64,000 bases of DNA from Paludibacteraceae bacterium (GTDB taxonomy: Bacteria > Bacteroidota > Bacteroidia > Bacteroidales > Paludibacteraceae): the NCBI GenBank assembly GCA_017509715.1, contig JAFWOU010000001.1:62001-126000 (forward strand), read 5' to 3'. A program made the position numbers and the translations under genes. The notes beneath the pieces were generated by a model. That model saw only the letters and a list, made by a program, of their open reading frames with translations, made no database searches and had not been told where the DNA came from. Shown in pieces: positions 44,897 to 54,100 of the stretch (positions are counted from its first letter, which is position 1; each line of letters begins with the position of its first letter).

Positions 44897-45600
44897 TGAT
44901 AGTCACTCCAGCGGTCGTTATCCCGATCGTCATCATGTCCGCGTAGGCGGCTCCAGAAAGCTTTCACTTTTTGTTCACCATAGCGCCAGTAGAGCAATAC
45001 GAGCGCTCCGAAAACCATGCCACCGAGGTGGGCAAAATGGGCTACATGGTCGGCCGAGAATCCGGCAATGGATCCAAGTCCAGCCAGCAACTCGATGACT
45101 GCGTATATTATAACAAGGACACGCGCGCGTATAGGGATGGGGATAAAGAGGATGAACATCCTCACGTCGGGGAACAGCCATCCGAAAGCCAGCAGGATGC
45201 CGAATACGGCACCCGAGGCACCGATGGTAAGGAGTTGATCGGCCAGGTGCGGGTAGACCGCTAACTCTGCGCCGAACATACCCATCCATACCAATTCTTG
45301 AGCCAGGGCAGCGCCGAGACCGCAGATGAGGTAGTAGATGAGGAAGCGCTTCTCGCCCCACTCACGTTCCAACACGGGTGCAAACATCAGCACGGCGAAC
45401 ATGTTGAAGAATATATGATTGAAATCGGCATGCATGAACATGTAGGTCAGGGGTTGCCAAAAGTGGAAACTATTGGCGGTCCAATAATGGAGACCCAGCA
45501 AGTTGTCCAGGTCCAAGCCGAAAGGATGAATGGCACTAATCAGCCATGCGATAAGATTGAGCAATAATAAATTGCGCGTAATAGTCGGTAAACTTCTCAT
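44878..45600 (-). CDS. Rhomboid family intramembrane serine protease
   Basis: The 240-residue membrane protein has six hydrophobic helices and the rhomboid catalytic dyad: Ser129 in TIGASGAVFG and His191 in HVAHFAHLGGMVFG. The L1-loop marker WEREWGEKRFLIYY-like sequence (LEREWGEKRFLIYY) and FMHADFNHIFFNMFAV (helix 2) are conserved. Substrates are unknown. A promoter box lies 9 bp upstream of the ATG, so the leader is very short. Its 3' end overlaps the convergent lipoprotein gene by 19 bp. Confidence 0.94.
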   Translation of the reverse strand: MRSLPTITRNLLLLNLIAWLISAIHPFGLDLDNLLGLHYWTANSFHFWQPLTYMFMHADFNHIFFNMFAVLMFAPVLEREWGEKRFLIYYLICGLGAALAQELVWMGMFGAELAVYPHLADQLLTIGASGAVFGILLAFGWLFPDVRMFILFIPIPIRARVLVIIYAVIELLAGLGSIAGFSADHVAHFAHLGGMVFGALVLLYWRYGEQKVKAFWSRLRGHDDDRDNDRWSDYHYQRSI

Positions 45601-45608
45601 AACGGGTG

Positions 45609-45644
45609 CAAAAGTACTAATTTTTCTTGATATTTCCCTACAAA
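45609..45644 (-). promoter_or_regulatory. Probable promoter for the rhomboid gene
   Basis: On the minus strand -7 TACTTTTG (45609-45616) is convincing. The nearest -33 TTTG (45641-45644) is 24 bp away, longer than the usual 20, so the upstream element is weak. Confidence 0.55.
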
Positions 45645-45707
45645 AAGCGTGCTTTTTTGCAAAAAATGCCCAAATTGGCAGAAAAAACGCATTTTTTTTA
45701 CATTTTT

Positions 45708-45739
45708 CTTGGTCGTATCAACTTTTTGTCGTATCTTTG
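45708..45739 (+). promoter_or_regulatory. Bacteroidetes-type promoter for the HU gene
   Basis: A -33 CTTG (45708-45711) is followed after 20 bp by -7 TATCTTTG (45732-45739). The leader is about 70 nt. Confidence 0.78.
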
Positions 45740-45814
45740 CACTTGCAAACGCGGATTTCGGTCCGTAAAGCATAGAATTAAACGTTTAATTAATTATTTT
45801 AAATTTGTTTTAGT

Positions 45815-46078
45815 ATGAATAAAACTGGACTCGTTGAAGCAGTAGCTCTGAAGGCTAATGTTTCGAAGGCAGAGGCTGCTAAAGTTGTTGACGCAGCTAT
45901 CGAGGCTATCGTAGAAGGCCTGAAAAAGGAAGGTAAAGTAGAAGTTATTGGTTTTGCATCGCTGAAGGTTGCTGAGCGCGGTGAGCGCAAGGGTATCAAC
46001 CCGCTGACCAAAGAGGCTATCGTTATCCCGGCAAAGAAAGTTGTTAAGTTCAAAGCTGGTTCGAAACTCGCTCTCTAA
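45815..46078 (+). CDS. HU-family DNA-binding protein
   Basis: The 87-residue histone-like protein binds and bends DNA as a dimer. The start MNKTGLVEAVALKANVSKAEAAKVV, GFASLKVAERGERKGINP and the C-terminal VIPAKKVVKFKAGSKL are all typical of HU, with the usual Pro in the DNA-binding arm (INPLTKEAIVIPA). Codons are strongly biased to T-ending forms, as in fba, which implies high expression. It is monocistronic, with its own promoter and a strong terminator at 46098. Confidence 0.96.
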   Translation: MNKTGLVEAVALKANVSKAEAAKVVDAAIEAIVEGLKKEGKVEVIGFASLKVAERGERKGINPLTKEAIVIPAKKVVKFKAGSKLAL

Positions 46079-46097
46079 TCAATACAACTGCGTATAA

Positions 46098-46127
46098 ACG
46101 AGTTGCTCATTCGGGCAACTCGTTTTT
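46098..46127 (+). terminator. Intrinsic terminator after the HU gene
   Basis: ACGAGTTGC and GCAACTCGT form a perfect 9-bp stem around an eight-base loop and are followed by TTTT. It lies 19 bp after the HU stop. Confidence 0.92.
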
Positions 46128-46196
46128 GCGTGGAAACTTGCGCGCCTGCGTTGCGCGTAAAAGAAAAAGGTATTAGTTTATATTTAAGGTCGAAAT

Positions 46197-46775
46197 ATGT
46201 TGAATATCATTCTTTGCGGTGCGCCCGGTAGTGGTAAGGGAACGCAATCGCAATATATCATGGAGAAATTCGGTCTGCAACACCTCTCTACCGGTGATGT
46301 GCTGCGTGCCGAAATTGCAAGTGGCAGCAAACTGGGCGTACATATCGATGCCCTTATATCGCGTGGCAATCTGGTGCCCGACGATATGATGTACGGCGTG
46401 ATTGATAATTATCTGCGCAACTTGCCCAAAGACTGCAAGGGCATCATCCTGGATGGCTATCCCCGTACGGTGCCTCAGGCCGAGTCGCTGACCGAGCTGC
46501 TGAAAAAATACAAGATGGATGCCATCATGATTGACCTGCTCGTAGATGAGCAACTGCTGATCCAGCGACTCATCGAGCGCGGCAAGGTGAGCGGTCGTGC
46601 GGACGACAACCTGAATACGATTCGTCATCGCATTGCCGTCTATCATAATCAGACGGAGCCTATCGCCCATTATTACCTGCACCATGGCAACTACTGCCCG
46701 GTGAACGGTAATCATAGCGTAGAGGATGTGTTCCTGCAGATTGAAGGCATCATCAAGCGCGAAACCAAGAAATAA
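46197..46775 (+). CDS. adk: Adenylate kinase
   Basis: Adk interconverts ATP plus AMP and two ADP in the cytosol. The 192-residue short form lacks the zinc/LID insertion of longer enzymes. P-loop GAPGSGKGTQ, STGDVLRAE, LDGYPRTVPQAE (AMP-binding) and RLIERGKVSGRADDN (LID arginines) are visible. It lies 19 bp upstream of obgE, and the pair is commonly linked in Bacteroidales. Confidence 0.97.
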   Translation: MLNIILCGAPGSGKGTQSQYIMEKFGLQHLSTGDVLRAEIASGSKLGVHIDALISRGNLVPDDMMYGVIDNYLRNLPKDCKGIILDGYPRTVPQAESLTELLKKYKMDAIMIDLLVDEQLLIQRLIERGKVSGRADDNLNTIRHRIAVYHNQTEPIAHYYLHHGNYCPVNGNHSVEDVFLQIEGIIKRETKK

Positions 46776-46794
46776 ACGTAACACGTAATCACTT

Positions 46795-47973
46795 ATGGCA
46801 AGCAATTTCATAGACTACGTTAAGATCTACTGCCGCTCCGGAAAGGGAGGTGCGGGCAGCATGCATTTCCATCGTGCCAAATACCTGCCGAAAGGTGGTC
46901 CGGACGGTGGCGATGGCGGTCGTGGAGGTAGTATCATCCTGCACGGCAACCGCAATCTATGGACGTTGCTTCACCTGAAGTATCAAAAGCATATCATGGC
47001 CACCGATGGCGGACGTGGCGGCGAGAGTCGTTCGTCGGGCAAGGATGGCGAGGATAGGATCATCGAAGTGCCGTGCGGTACGGTGGCCTATGACGGCGAT
47101 ACGGGCGAGTGGCTATGCGAAGTGAAGGAGCATGATGAGCGCATCGTGTTGCTTCGTGGCGGTAAGGGCGGACTCGGTAACTGGAATTTCCGTACGGCCA
47201 CCAACCAAGCGCCGCGTTATGCCCAGCCGGGCGAGCCTTGTCAGGAGAGGAACGTCATCTTGCAACTGAAAGTGCTGGCCGACGTAGGATTGGTGGGATT
47301 TCCGAATGCGGGCAAATCGACCCTGCTGAGCGTAGTGTCGGCGGCCAAACCCGAGATAGCCGACTATCCCTTCACGACGCTGACACCCCAACTGGGCATC
47401 GTGAAATATCGTGACGAGCGCTCGTTCTGCATGGCCGATATACCGGGTATCATCGAGGGAGCGAGTGAAGGCAAGGGACTTGGACTCCGGTTCTTGCGTC
47501 ATATTGAAAGGAATGCCGTACTGCTATTCCTGGTGCCGGCTGCTACGCCGGACATCGTGGCCGAGTATAACATATTGCTCTCCGAATTGGAGAAATATAA
47601 TCCGGAGCTGCTGACCAAGGCACGCATCCTGGCGGTTTCCAAATGCGACCTGCCTCCGTATAACGAGGAGGGCGAGATCTTGCCGATTCCATCCGCAAAA
47701 GAGATCTCGGAGCAGATCGGTATCCCTGTGGTACATATCGCATCCTACACGGGCATGGGATTGGACGAACTGAAGGACATGATCTGGACCGAACTCAACA
47801 AGGAGCAGAATCAGGTCATCGAGATCTCGCATGCGCCGATTGAGATCAACCAGATAGAGCGCGACGAACCGATGGCACAGGACGAAGAGGACGAGGAGGG
47901 TACGATCTACCTCAACGAAGTGGAGGAAGAGTGGGACCTCTCGAAATACAAGGGTATCGGATGGGATGAGTAA
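46795..47973 (+). CDS. obgE: GTPase ObgE/CgtA
   Basis: Obg is an essential GTPase of 50S ribosome assembly and the stringent response. The 392-residue protein has the glycine-rich Obg fold at the N-terminus (YCRSGKGGAGSMHFHRAKYLP, GGDGGRGG) and the G domain with FPNAGKSTLLS (G1), DIPGIIEGASEGKGLG (G3) and SKCDLP (G4). An acidic C-terminal tail is rich in Asp and Glu (QDEEDEEGTIYLNEVEEEWD). A heptamer array begins at the base after its stop codon. Confidence 0.97.
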   Translation: MASNFIDYVKIYCRSGKGGAGSMHFHRAKYLPKGGPDGGDGGRGGSIILHGNRNLWTLLHLKYQKHIMATDGGRGGESRSSGKDGEDRIIEVPCGTVAYDGDTGEWLCEVKEHDERIVLLRGGKGGLGNWNFRTATNQAPRYAQPGEPCQERNVILQLKVLADVGLVGFPNAGKSTLLSVVSAAKPEIADYPFTTLTPQLGIVKYRDERSFCMADIPGIIEGASEGKGLGLRFLRHIERNAVLLFLVPAATPDIVAEYNILLSELEKYNPELLTKARILAVSKCDLPPYNEEGEILPIPSAKEISEQIGIPVVHIASYTGMGLDELKDMIWTELNKEQNQVIEISHAPIEINQIERDEPMAQDEEDEEGTIYLNEVEEEWDLSKYKGIGWDE

Positions 47974-48001
47974 AGGCGAAAGGCTAAGGGCGAATGGCGA
48001 A
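47974..48001 (+). repeat. Four degenerate heptamers between obgE and the ClC gene
   Basis: The units AGGCGAA, AGGCTAA, GGGCGAA and TGGCGAA start immediately after the obgE stop and contain the ATG used by the ClC channel gene at 47994. The array is close in sequence to the GGCGAAT array at 43947-43974. Confidence 0.88.
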
Positions 48002-49802
48002 TGGTTTTTACGATAGGATGATTGAGTGGCGGGAACGCCATATTGGCGGCAAGCAGTTTGTGCTGCTGCTATCGTTCTTCGTAGGCTGTTTCTCGGCTTG
48101 TGCAGCGGTGCTGCTCAAGTCGTTTATCCACCTGATTCAGCATTTCATCGAGACGCAACTGATTGCAGATGATCGCACGTGGTGGTACCTGATCACGCCG
48201 ATGATCGGTATTACCCTGGCGGCGCTGTTTGTGCGGTATGTGGTACGGGATGATATCTCGCATGGTATCACCAAGATACTATATGCCATCTCGCAGCGCA
48301 AATCAATCATCAAGGCGCATAATATGTGGTCGTCGGTAGTGGGATCGGGACTGACGATCGGTTTTGGTGGATCGGTAGGAGCCGAGGCACCTATCGTACT
48401 GACGGGTGCGGCGATTGGTAGCAACCTAGCCAAAGCGTTCCGGCTCGACCAGAAGACGATGATGCTCATGATCGGTTGTGGTGCAGCCGGTGCGATAGGT
48501 GGTATCTTCAAGGCACCTATTGCCGGCCTGGTCTTCACGCTGGAGGTGCTGATGATGGACATCACAATGACCTCCGTGGCGCCGCTGCTGATCTCGTCGG
48601 TGACGGCCACGGCTATCTCGTATATTGCTACGGGTACCGACCCGATGTTCCCGCTGGATCAGTATGATGCATTTAATGTCAGTCGTATACCATGGTATTT
48701 GTTGCTGGGCGTAGTTTGCGGCTTTGCAAGCCTGTACTTCACGCGCGGCATGAACCGCTTGGAGCAACTCATGAAGCGGCATGTGCGCAGTATCGGCATG
48801 AAGATATTGGTAGGCGGTCTGACGTTGAGCATCTTGATCTTCCTCTTCCCACCGCTATATGGCGAGGGCTACGACGTGATCACCCAGTTGATCAACGGCA
48901 ACAGCATGGGGGCTATCGAGCACAGTCCGATCGTTGGTTGGATGGGGTACGATCCGAGTTATAAGTTGACGACGCTCAACGTACAGCTGATTATCATTGC
49001 CTATTTTACGGCCATTATCTTGCTCAAAATATTTGCGAGCGTGGCCACGAACGGCGGCGGTGGCGTAGGTGGTATCTTTGCACCCTCGCTGTTTATGGGT
49101 GCGTTGGTAGGTTTTGTGACGGCACGCGTGCTAAACCTGACGGGTGTATGGGTGCCGGAGACCAATTTCTCGCTGGTAGGTATGGCCGGACTGATGTCGG
49201 GCGTGATGCATGCGCCGCTGACGGGTATCTTCCTCATCGCCGAACTGACGGGCGGCTACCATCTGTTTATGCCGCTGATGATCGTGAGCGTCATCTCGTA
49301 TCTGACCATCATGATTTTTGAGCCCCACTCGCTGTATGCCATGCGTCTGGCGCAGAAGGGTGAACTGCTGACCCACAATAAGGATCGCAACGTGCTGACC
49401 CTGCTCAAGATGGATAATGTGCTGGAGACCGACCTGATCACTATCTTCCCGGAGATGACGCTCGGCGAACTGGTGAAAGTGATCTCGAAGAGCCGCAGAA
49501 ACATCTTCCCCGTGATCGATCATGAGGGGCATCTGAAGGGTGTGTTGCTGCTGGATGAGGTCAGGAATATCATGTTCCAACCGCGTCTGTATAAGCGCTT
49601 TACGGTAGGGCAACTCATGACATCTCCCGCCGCAATCTTGCGGTTTGACATGCAGATGGATAAGGTGATGGAGACCTTTGAAGATACCGGCGCATGGAAC
49701 TTACCCGTAGTGGATCAGGATCGCCGCTATCTGGGTTTTGTATCTAAATCAAAGATTTTTAATTCGTACCGTCACGTACTGGTTCACTTCTCAGAAGAGT
49801 GA
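47994..49802 (+). CDS. ClC-type chloride channel/transporter with CBS domains
   Basis: The 602-residue membrane protein has the ClC fold: GFGGSVGAEAPIVLTGAAIGSN carries the first anion-selectivity loop, GCGAAGAIGGIFKAPIAG the next, and NGGGGVGGIFAPSLFMGA the late loop. The E in GSVGAEAP is the gating/proton glutamate region. A C-terminal cytosolic pair of CBS domains follows (about residues 465-600, LKMDNVLETDLITIFPEM and VGQLMTSPAAILRFDMQMD). The first residues MANGFYDRM derive partly from the heptamer array; an in-frame ATG eight codons on (MIEWRERH) is a possible alternative start. It overlaps the convergent phosphatase gene by 19 bp. Confidence 0.93.
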   Translation: MANGFYDRMIEWRERHIGGKQFVLLLSFFVGCFSACAAVLLKSFIHLIQHFIETQLIADDRTWWYLITPMIGITLAALFVRYVVRDDISHGITKILYAISQRKSIIKAHNMWSSVVGSGLTIGFGGSVGAEAPIVLTGAAIGSNLAKAFRLDQKTMMLMIGCGAAGAIGGIFKAPIAGLVFTLEVLMMDITMTSVAPLLISSVTATAISYIATGTDPMFPLDQYDAFNVSRIPWYLLLGVVCGFASLYFTRGMNRLEQLMKRHVRSIGMKILVGGLTLSILIFLFPPLYGEGYDVITQLINGNSMGAIEHSPIVGWMGYDPSYKLTTLNVQLIIIAYFTAIILLKIFASVATNGGGGVGGIFAPSLFMGALVGFVTARVLNLTGVWVPETNFSLVGMAGLMSGVMHAPLTGIFLIAELTGGYHLFMPLMIVSVISYLTIMIFEPHSLYAMRLAQKGELLTHNKDRNVLTLLKMDNVLETDLITIFPEMTLGELVKVISKSRRNIFPVIDHEGHLKGVLLLDEVRNIMFQPRLYKRFTVGQLMTSPAAILRFDMQMDKVMETFEDTGAWNLPVVDQDRRYLGFVSKSKIFNSYRHVLVHFSEE

Positions 49803-50494
49803 CGGAACTCACGTTGGGCTTTGCGGAGTTGGCGGAGGTAGGCACGACTGGTATGCAGGCGGGCAAAGGCGGCGCTGGCTACCAGGCGGGCAGCATCTAC
49901 ATCGCTCTGCCAATGAAAACCTACGATGACACGGCTCTGGCCGTACTCAAAGCCCTCGCGAAGCAGGTCGTCCTGGGCAGCAGGATTGATCTCACAGAGA
50001 ATCAGGGCTGTAGTCCAGCCAAGCGTGGTATGTCCGGAGGGGTATGAGCCGTTATGACGCAGGATAGGTTCATCCTCGGGTACGGGCGTCGGTTCGTCGA
50101 AGTACATGAAGGGGCGCTGGCGCATATAGGTCTGCTTGGCGCTATGGCACGCAAGGTTGGTGGTAGCGGTAGCATCAACGAGGAGTTTCCATATTTGCGG
50201 CGTCTGCTCGGGCGAGATCCGGATACCCATGACGGGGGAGAATATCTCGGCCATGCGGCGGATACTATACTCGGCATCGGCCACGGCTTTCTGGCCGCGA
50301 GGCGTCTGGCGGAGACTTTTTCCCCAGTTGTACTGGGCTGTGTCGTAGGCAAAGCGCATCTCATCGGTGGTAGGCGGTGCCGGCAAGTAACGGACGGCAT
50401 TCGGCATCTCGGGTTCGGAGAAATACGGATGCGACTCTTGCGCCCAGGCAACGAGCGCAAGCCACATAAACGAACATAGTATCAAACGTCTCAT
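49784..50494 (-). CDS. Class A acid phosphatase (PAP2 superfamily)
   Basis: The 236-residue secreted enzyme has a signal peptide (MRRLILCSFMWLALVAWAQ) and the three-part PAP2 signature of class A non-specific acid phosphatases: KQTYMRQRP, GSYPSGHTTLGW and GQSRVIVGFHWQSDVDAAR, with His in the second and third motifs. It should release phosphate from organic monoesters in the periplasm. The preceding 110 bp toward ssrA contain a duplicated tmRNA 3' end and several small hairpins, so its leader may be unusual. Confidence 0.93.
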   Translation of the reverse strand: MRRLILCSFMWLALVAWAQESHPYFSEPEMPNAVRYLPAPPTTDEMRFAYDTAQYNWGKSLRQTPRGQKAVADAEYSIRRMAEIFSPVMGIRISPEQTPQIWKLLVDATATTNLACHSAKQTYMRQRPFMYFDEPTPVPEDEPILRHNGSYPSGHTTLGWTTALILCEINPAAQDDLLREGFEYGQSRVIVGFHWQSDVDAARLVASAAFARLHTSRAYLRQLRKAQREFRHSSEK

Positions 50495-50510
50495 AGCGAA
50501 AAATAATTTA

Positions 50511-50531
50511 GTGGAGCTAGCGGGAGTCGAA
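50511..50531. repeat. Partial copy of the tmRNA 3' end (att-like direct repeat)
   Basis: These 21 bases exactly equal 50607-50627, the 3' acceptor and part of the T-arm of tmRNA. The copies are in the same orientation, 96 bp apart. Such duplications of tmRNA or tRNA 3' ends are the usual footprint of integrase-mediated insertion. Confidence 0.85.
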
Positions 50532-50606
50532 AATTGCTCTCTGCAATAATCGTGCCCTTCAGGGCTAAGAACCCGCGCGGGGTCGTCTCCCGATTGCTAC
50601 ATTTTT
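50532..50606. other. Hairpin-rich spacer between the two tmRNA 3'-end copies
   Basis: This 75-bp stretch holds three perfect small inverted repeats: ATTGC/GCAAT around five bases (50533-50547), GCCCT/AGGGC (50554-50565) and the palindrome CCCGCGCGGG (50572-50581). On the minus strand the last one met (the ATTGC hairpin) is followed by TTTTC, so it could act as the tmRNA terminator. No coding frame was seen. Confidence 0.6.
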
Positions 50607-50607
50607 G

Positions 50608-50998
50608 TGGAGCTAGCGGGAGTCGAACCCGCGTCCAAACAAGGACCGTATGTGCTTTCTACACGCTTATCTCGGCCTGGATTTTCGTCCGTCGGCAAGA
50701 CCCGAGCCACCAACCGCCGGCTTATCTGCTAAAGTTTCGGCATCGTATCGCAGCCTGCGACACCTATTCTGTGAATTTCTGCGCCGCTCAGTCCATTCAG
50801 CCCACAGACTCGGCTTGGAGCGACGTCCCGTTCAGGCACCTGGTGCCCGAAATAAGCTAATCTACTATACTTCGATTAGGCAGCGAGAGCATAAGCATTG
50901 TTGCCAGTTATAGTTTTGAGACGATATTTACGAGCATTGCCTCATTGCTCGGCGTGCTTACACAGGCGATCTACCTGCTGTCAAAACCAAATAGCCCC
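50608..50998 (-). ncRNA. ssrA: Transfer-messenger RNA (tmRNA, ssrA)
   Basis: The RNA rescues stalled ribosomes. Its 5' end GGGGCTA pairs with TAGCTCC at the 3' end to form the acceptor stem, and the T-arm is CGGGTTCGACTCCCG. The 5' part continues TTTGGTTTTGACAGC, as in other tmRNAs. The tag frame ends GNNAYALAA followed by TAA (near 50879-50908), which matches the YALAA ending of Bacteroidetes tags. The exact resume codon is uncertain; GGC is the likely one. CCA is not encoded. The length of about 391 nt is normal. A promoter at 51041-51072 precedes it, and the 3' end is partly duplicated downstream. Confidence 0.95.
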
Positions 50999-51040
50999 CT
51001 GCGTTTAGGAAAAAAAACGTATTTTTTTCAAAAGCGGGTG

Positions 51041-51072
51041 CAAAAGTACAAAATAATTTTGATATATGCAAA
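51041..51072 (-). promoter_or_regulatory. Bacteroidetes-type promoter for ssrA
   Basis: On the minus strand a -33 TTTG (51069-51072, extended TTTGCATATA) is followed after 20 bp by -7 TACTTTTG (51041-51048). The mature tmRNA 5' end lies about 43 nt further on. Its -33 region interlocks with that of ileS. Confidence 0.78.
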
Positions 51073-51088
51073 AAAATTCGTAATTTTG
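51058..51088 (+). promoter_or_regulatory. Bacteroidetes-type promoter for ileS
   Basis: A -33 TTTG (51058-51061) is followed after 19 bp by -7 TAATTTTG (51081-51088), about 40 nt before the ATG. It overlaps the divergent ssrA promoter, so both cannot be occupied at once. Confidence 0.78.
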
Positions 51089-51128
51089 CACGCTATTTTA
51101 TGCGTACACACATATATACACACTATAA

Positions 51129-54100
51129 ATGAAACATTTTAAGGAATACAAACAGTTGAATCTGGCCGCACTGAGCGAAGAAGTGCTGGCTGAGTGGGAA
51201 AAGGAACATTTGTTTGAGAAGAGCGTAGAGACACGCGAAGGACATCCTGCGTTTTTGTTCTTTGAGGGTCCTCCCTCGGCGAACGGTATGCCGGGTATTC
51301 ACCACGTGATGGCCCGTACGATCAAGGATACGTTCTGCCGCTTCAAGACGATGCAGGGATATCAGGTGCGTCGTAAAGCCGGATGGGACACGCACGGTCT
51401 GCCCGTGGAGCTGGGCGTGGAGAAGATGCTGGGTATCACCAAGGAGGATATCGGCAAGAAGATCTCGGTGGACGAGTACAACGCAGCCTGCCGCAAAGAG
51501 GTGATGAAATACACCGCCGAGTGGACCAAACTGACCAAGCAGATGGGCTACTGGGTGGACCTGAACGATCCGTATATCACGTACGACAACAAGTATATCG
51601 AGACCCTTTGGTACCTACTGAAGGAACTGTATAAGAAGGGCTATCTCTACAAGGGCTATACCATTCAGCCGTATTCGCCGGCTGCCGGAACGGGACTGAG
51701 TTCGCACGAGTTGAACCAGCCGGGATGCTATCGCGACGTAAAGGACCTGACTTGTACCGCCAAGTTCCATCTGAAAGACGGCCGTTACATCATCGCTTGG
51801 ACGACCACGCCGTGGACCTTGCCTTCGAATACGGCCCTTTGCGTGGGTCCGAAGATAGACTATGTAGAGATTGCGCTGGAGAGCGGCGAGCATATCATCC
51901 TGGCCGAAGCACGACTGAGTGCCTATTTCGAGAATGCCGAGATCGTGGCCCGTTACAAGGGTACTGACCTCGTTGGCCTGGAGTACGAACCCCTCTTTCC
52001 GTGGGTGAATCCGGGACCGGGTGCATATCGCGTTATTCCGGGTGACTATGTGACCACGGAAGACGGTACGGGTATTGTACATATCGCGCCGACGTTCGGT
52101 GCGGACGATAAGAAAGTGGGTGACGCTGCCGGCGTGCCGGGACTGTATATGCAGACCAAGGACTTCGGTCCGCGTCCGATGGTGGACTTCACGGGTAAGT
52201 ACTGGAAAATCGAGGACCTGGACGAGGCATGGGTAGCCGCCAACGTCAATACCGAACTGTATGGTAAGTATGCCGGACGCTTCGTGAAGAACGCGTACGA
52301 CCCGACGCTGACGGAGAAGGACGAGAGTCTGGACCTGCACCTCTGTCTGGAAATGAAAGCCGACGGCCGTCTGCTCAAGACTGAGAAGCACGTGCACTCC
52401 TACCCGCATTGCTGGCGTACCGACAAACCCGTCATCTACTACCCGCTCGACTCGTGGTTTATCAAGTCGACGATGGCACGCGACGAGATGATCGCGCTCA
52501 ACAAGACCATCAACTGGCAACCTGAAAGCACAGGTACGGGTCGTTTCGGTCAGTGGCTCAACAACCTCAACGACTGGAACTTAAGCCGCAGCCGTTACTG
52601 GGGTACGCCGCTACCTATCTGGCGCACCGAGGATGGCAAGGAAGAGATCTGTATCGGTTCGATCGCCGAACTCTTTGCTGAGATCGACAAGTCGGTCAAG
52701 GCTGGCTTCATGACCGCGAACCCGTGGCCGAAACACGTGGTGGGCGACTATAGCAAAGAGAACTACGACCCGAGCGTGATTGATCTGCATCGTCCGTATG
52801 TGGATAATATCATTCTGGTTTCGCCGAGCGGAAAACCGATGAAGCGTGAACTGGACCTGATCGACGTATGGTTCGACTCAGGCGCGATGCCGTATGCACA
52901 GAACCACTATCCGTTTGAGAACGCAGACGCTCCGCGTACCGCCGACTTCATCTCGGAGGGTGTGGATCAAACCCGCGGCTGGTTCTTCACGCTGCATGCT
53001 ATCCACACGATGATCGAGGGTCAGGTGGCCTATAAGAACGTCATCTCTACCGGACTGGTACTGGACAAGAACGGCAACAAGATGTCCAAACGTCTGGGCA
53101 ATGCCGTAGATCCGTTTACCGCGCTGGAGAAATACGGTGCAGACGCCGTTCGCTGGTATATGCTGACCAACTCCGCGCCATGGGAGAACCTGAAGTTCGA
53201 TCCGGAAGGTGTCGATGAGGTGCGCCGTAAGTTCTTCGGCACGCTGTATAACACCTACGGCTTCTTCGCCCTCTATGCCAACGTTGACGGCTGGCAACCT
53301 GCGTCTCTCACCGACGGTCAACCGACGGTCAACCGACAGTCAAAGCCAACGTCGAGCCAAGATCGTACCGAGATCGACCGCTGGATTCTCTCCAAACTCA
53401 ACTCGCTCGTAAAGGAGGTGACGGAGGCGTATGAGACGTATGAACCAACCAAAGCCGGTCGTGCTATCTCGGACTTCGTACAGGATGACCTGAGCAACTG
53501 GTACGTGCGTCTGAACCGCAAACGTTTCTGGGGCGGCGAGATGAATGCCGACAAGCAGGCAGCATACGAGACGCTGTACACCTGTCTGAAGACCGTAGCA
53601 CAACTGATGGCGCCGAATGCACCGTTCTATGCGGATCGTCTCTATCGCGACTTGGTAGGTGAGACCGTTCACTTGAGCGAGTGGCCGAAAGCCGACGAAT
53701 CGCTCATCGACCTCAACCTTGAGCGTCAGATGTACCTGGCACAGCAGGCCACCAGTATGATTCTCAGTCTGCGTAAACGCGCCGAGAAGAACGTGCGTCA
53801 ACCGCTGCAAAAGGCGGTCATCCCGACGCCGGATCAGGAGACGACAGACGCGTTGCTGCACGTAGCCGAACTGATCAAGAGCGAGGTGAACGTCAAGGAA
53901 CTGGTCGTTGTACCGGCCGAGCAGAGCGAGATTCGACTGGTCAAGAAGATCAAGCCGAACTTCAAAGTGCTCGGTAAGAAAGTAGGCGCACAGATGAAAG
54001 CTCTTGCTGCCGCCATCAGCGCCATGTCACAAGAAGATATTGAGAAAATGGAGAAAGAGGGAACTTTCAACTTTGAACTTTCAACTTCTCTCAACTCTCA

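Noticed and set aside
50511..50607. A second tRNA-like gene between the tmRNA 3' end and the phosphatase gene
   Set aside because: Only the 3' acceptor and half of the T-arm are duplicated. No matching 5' acceptor strand, D-arm or anticodon arm could be found in the 96 bp.
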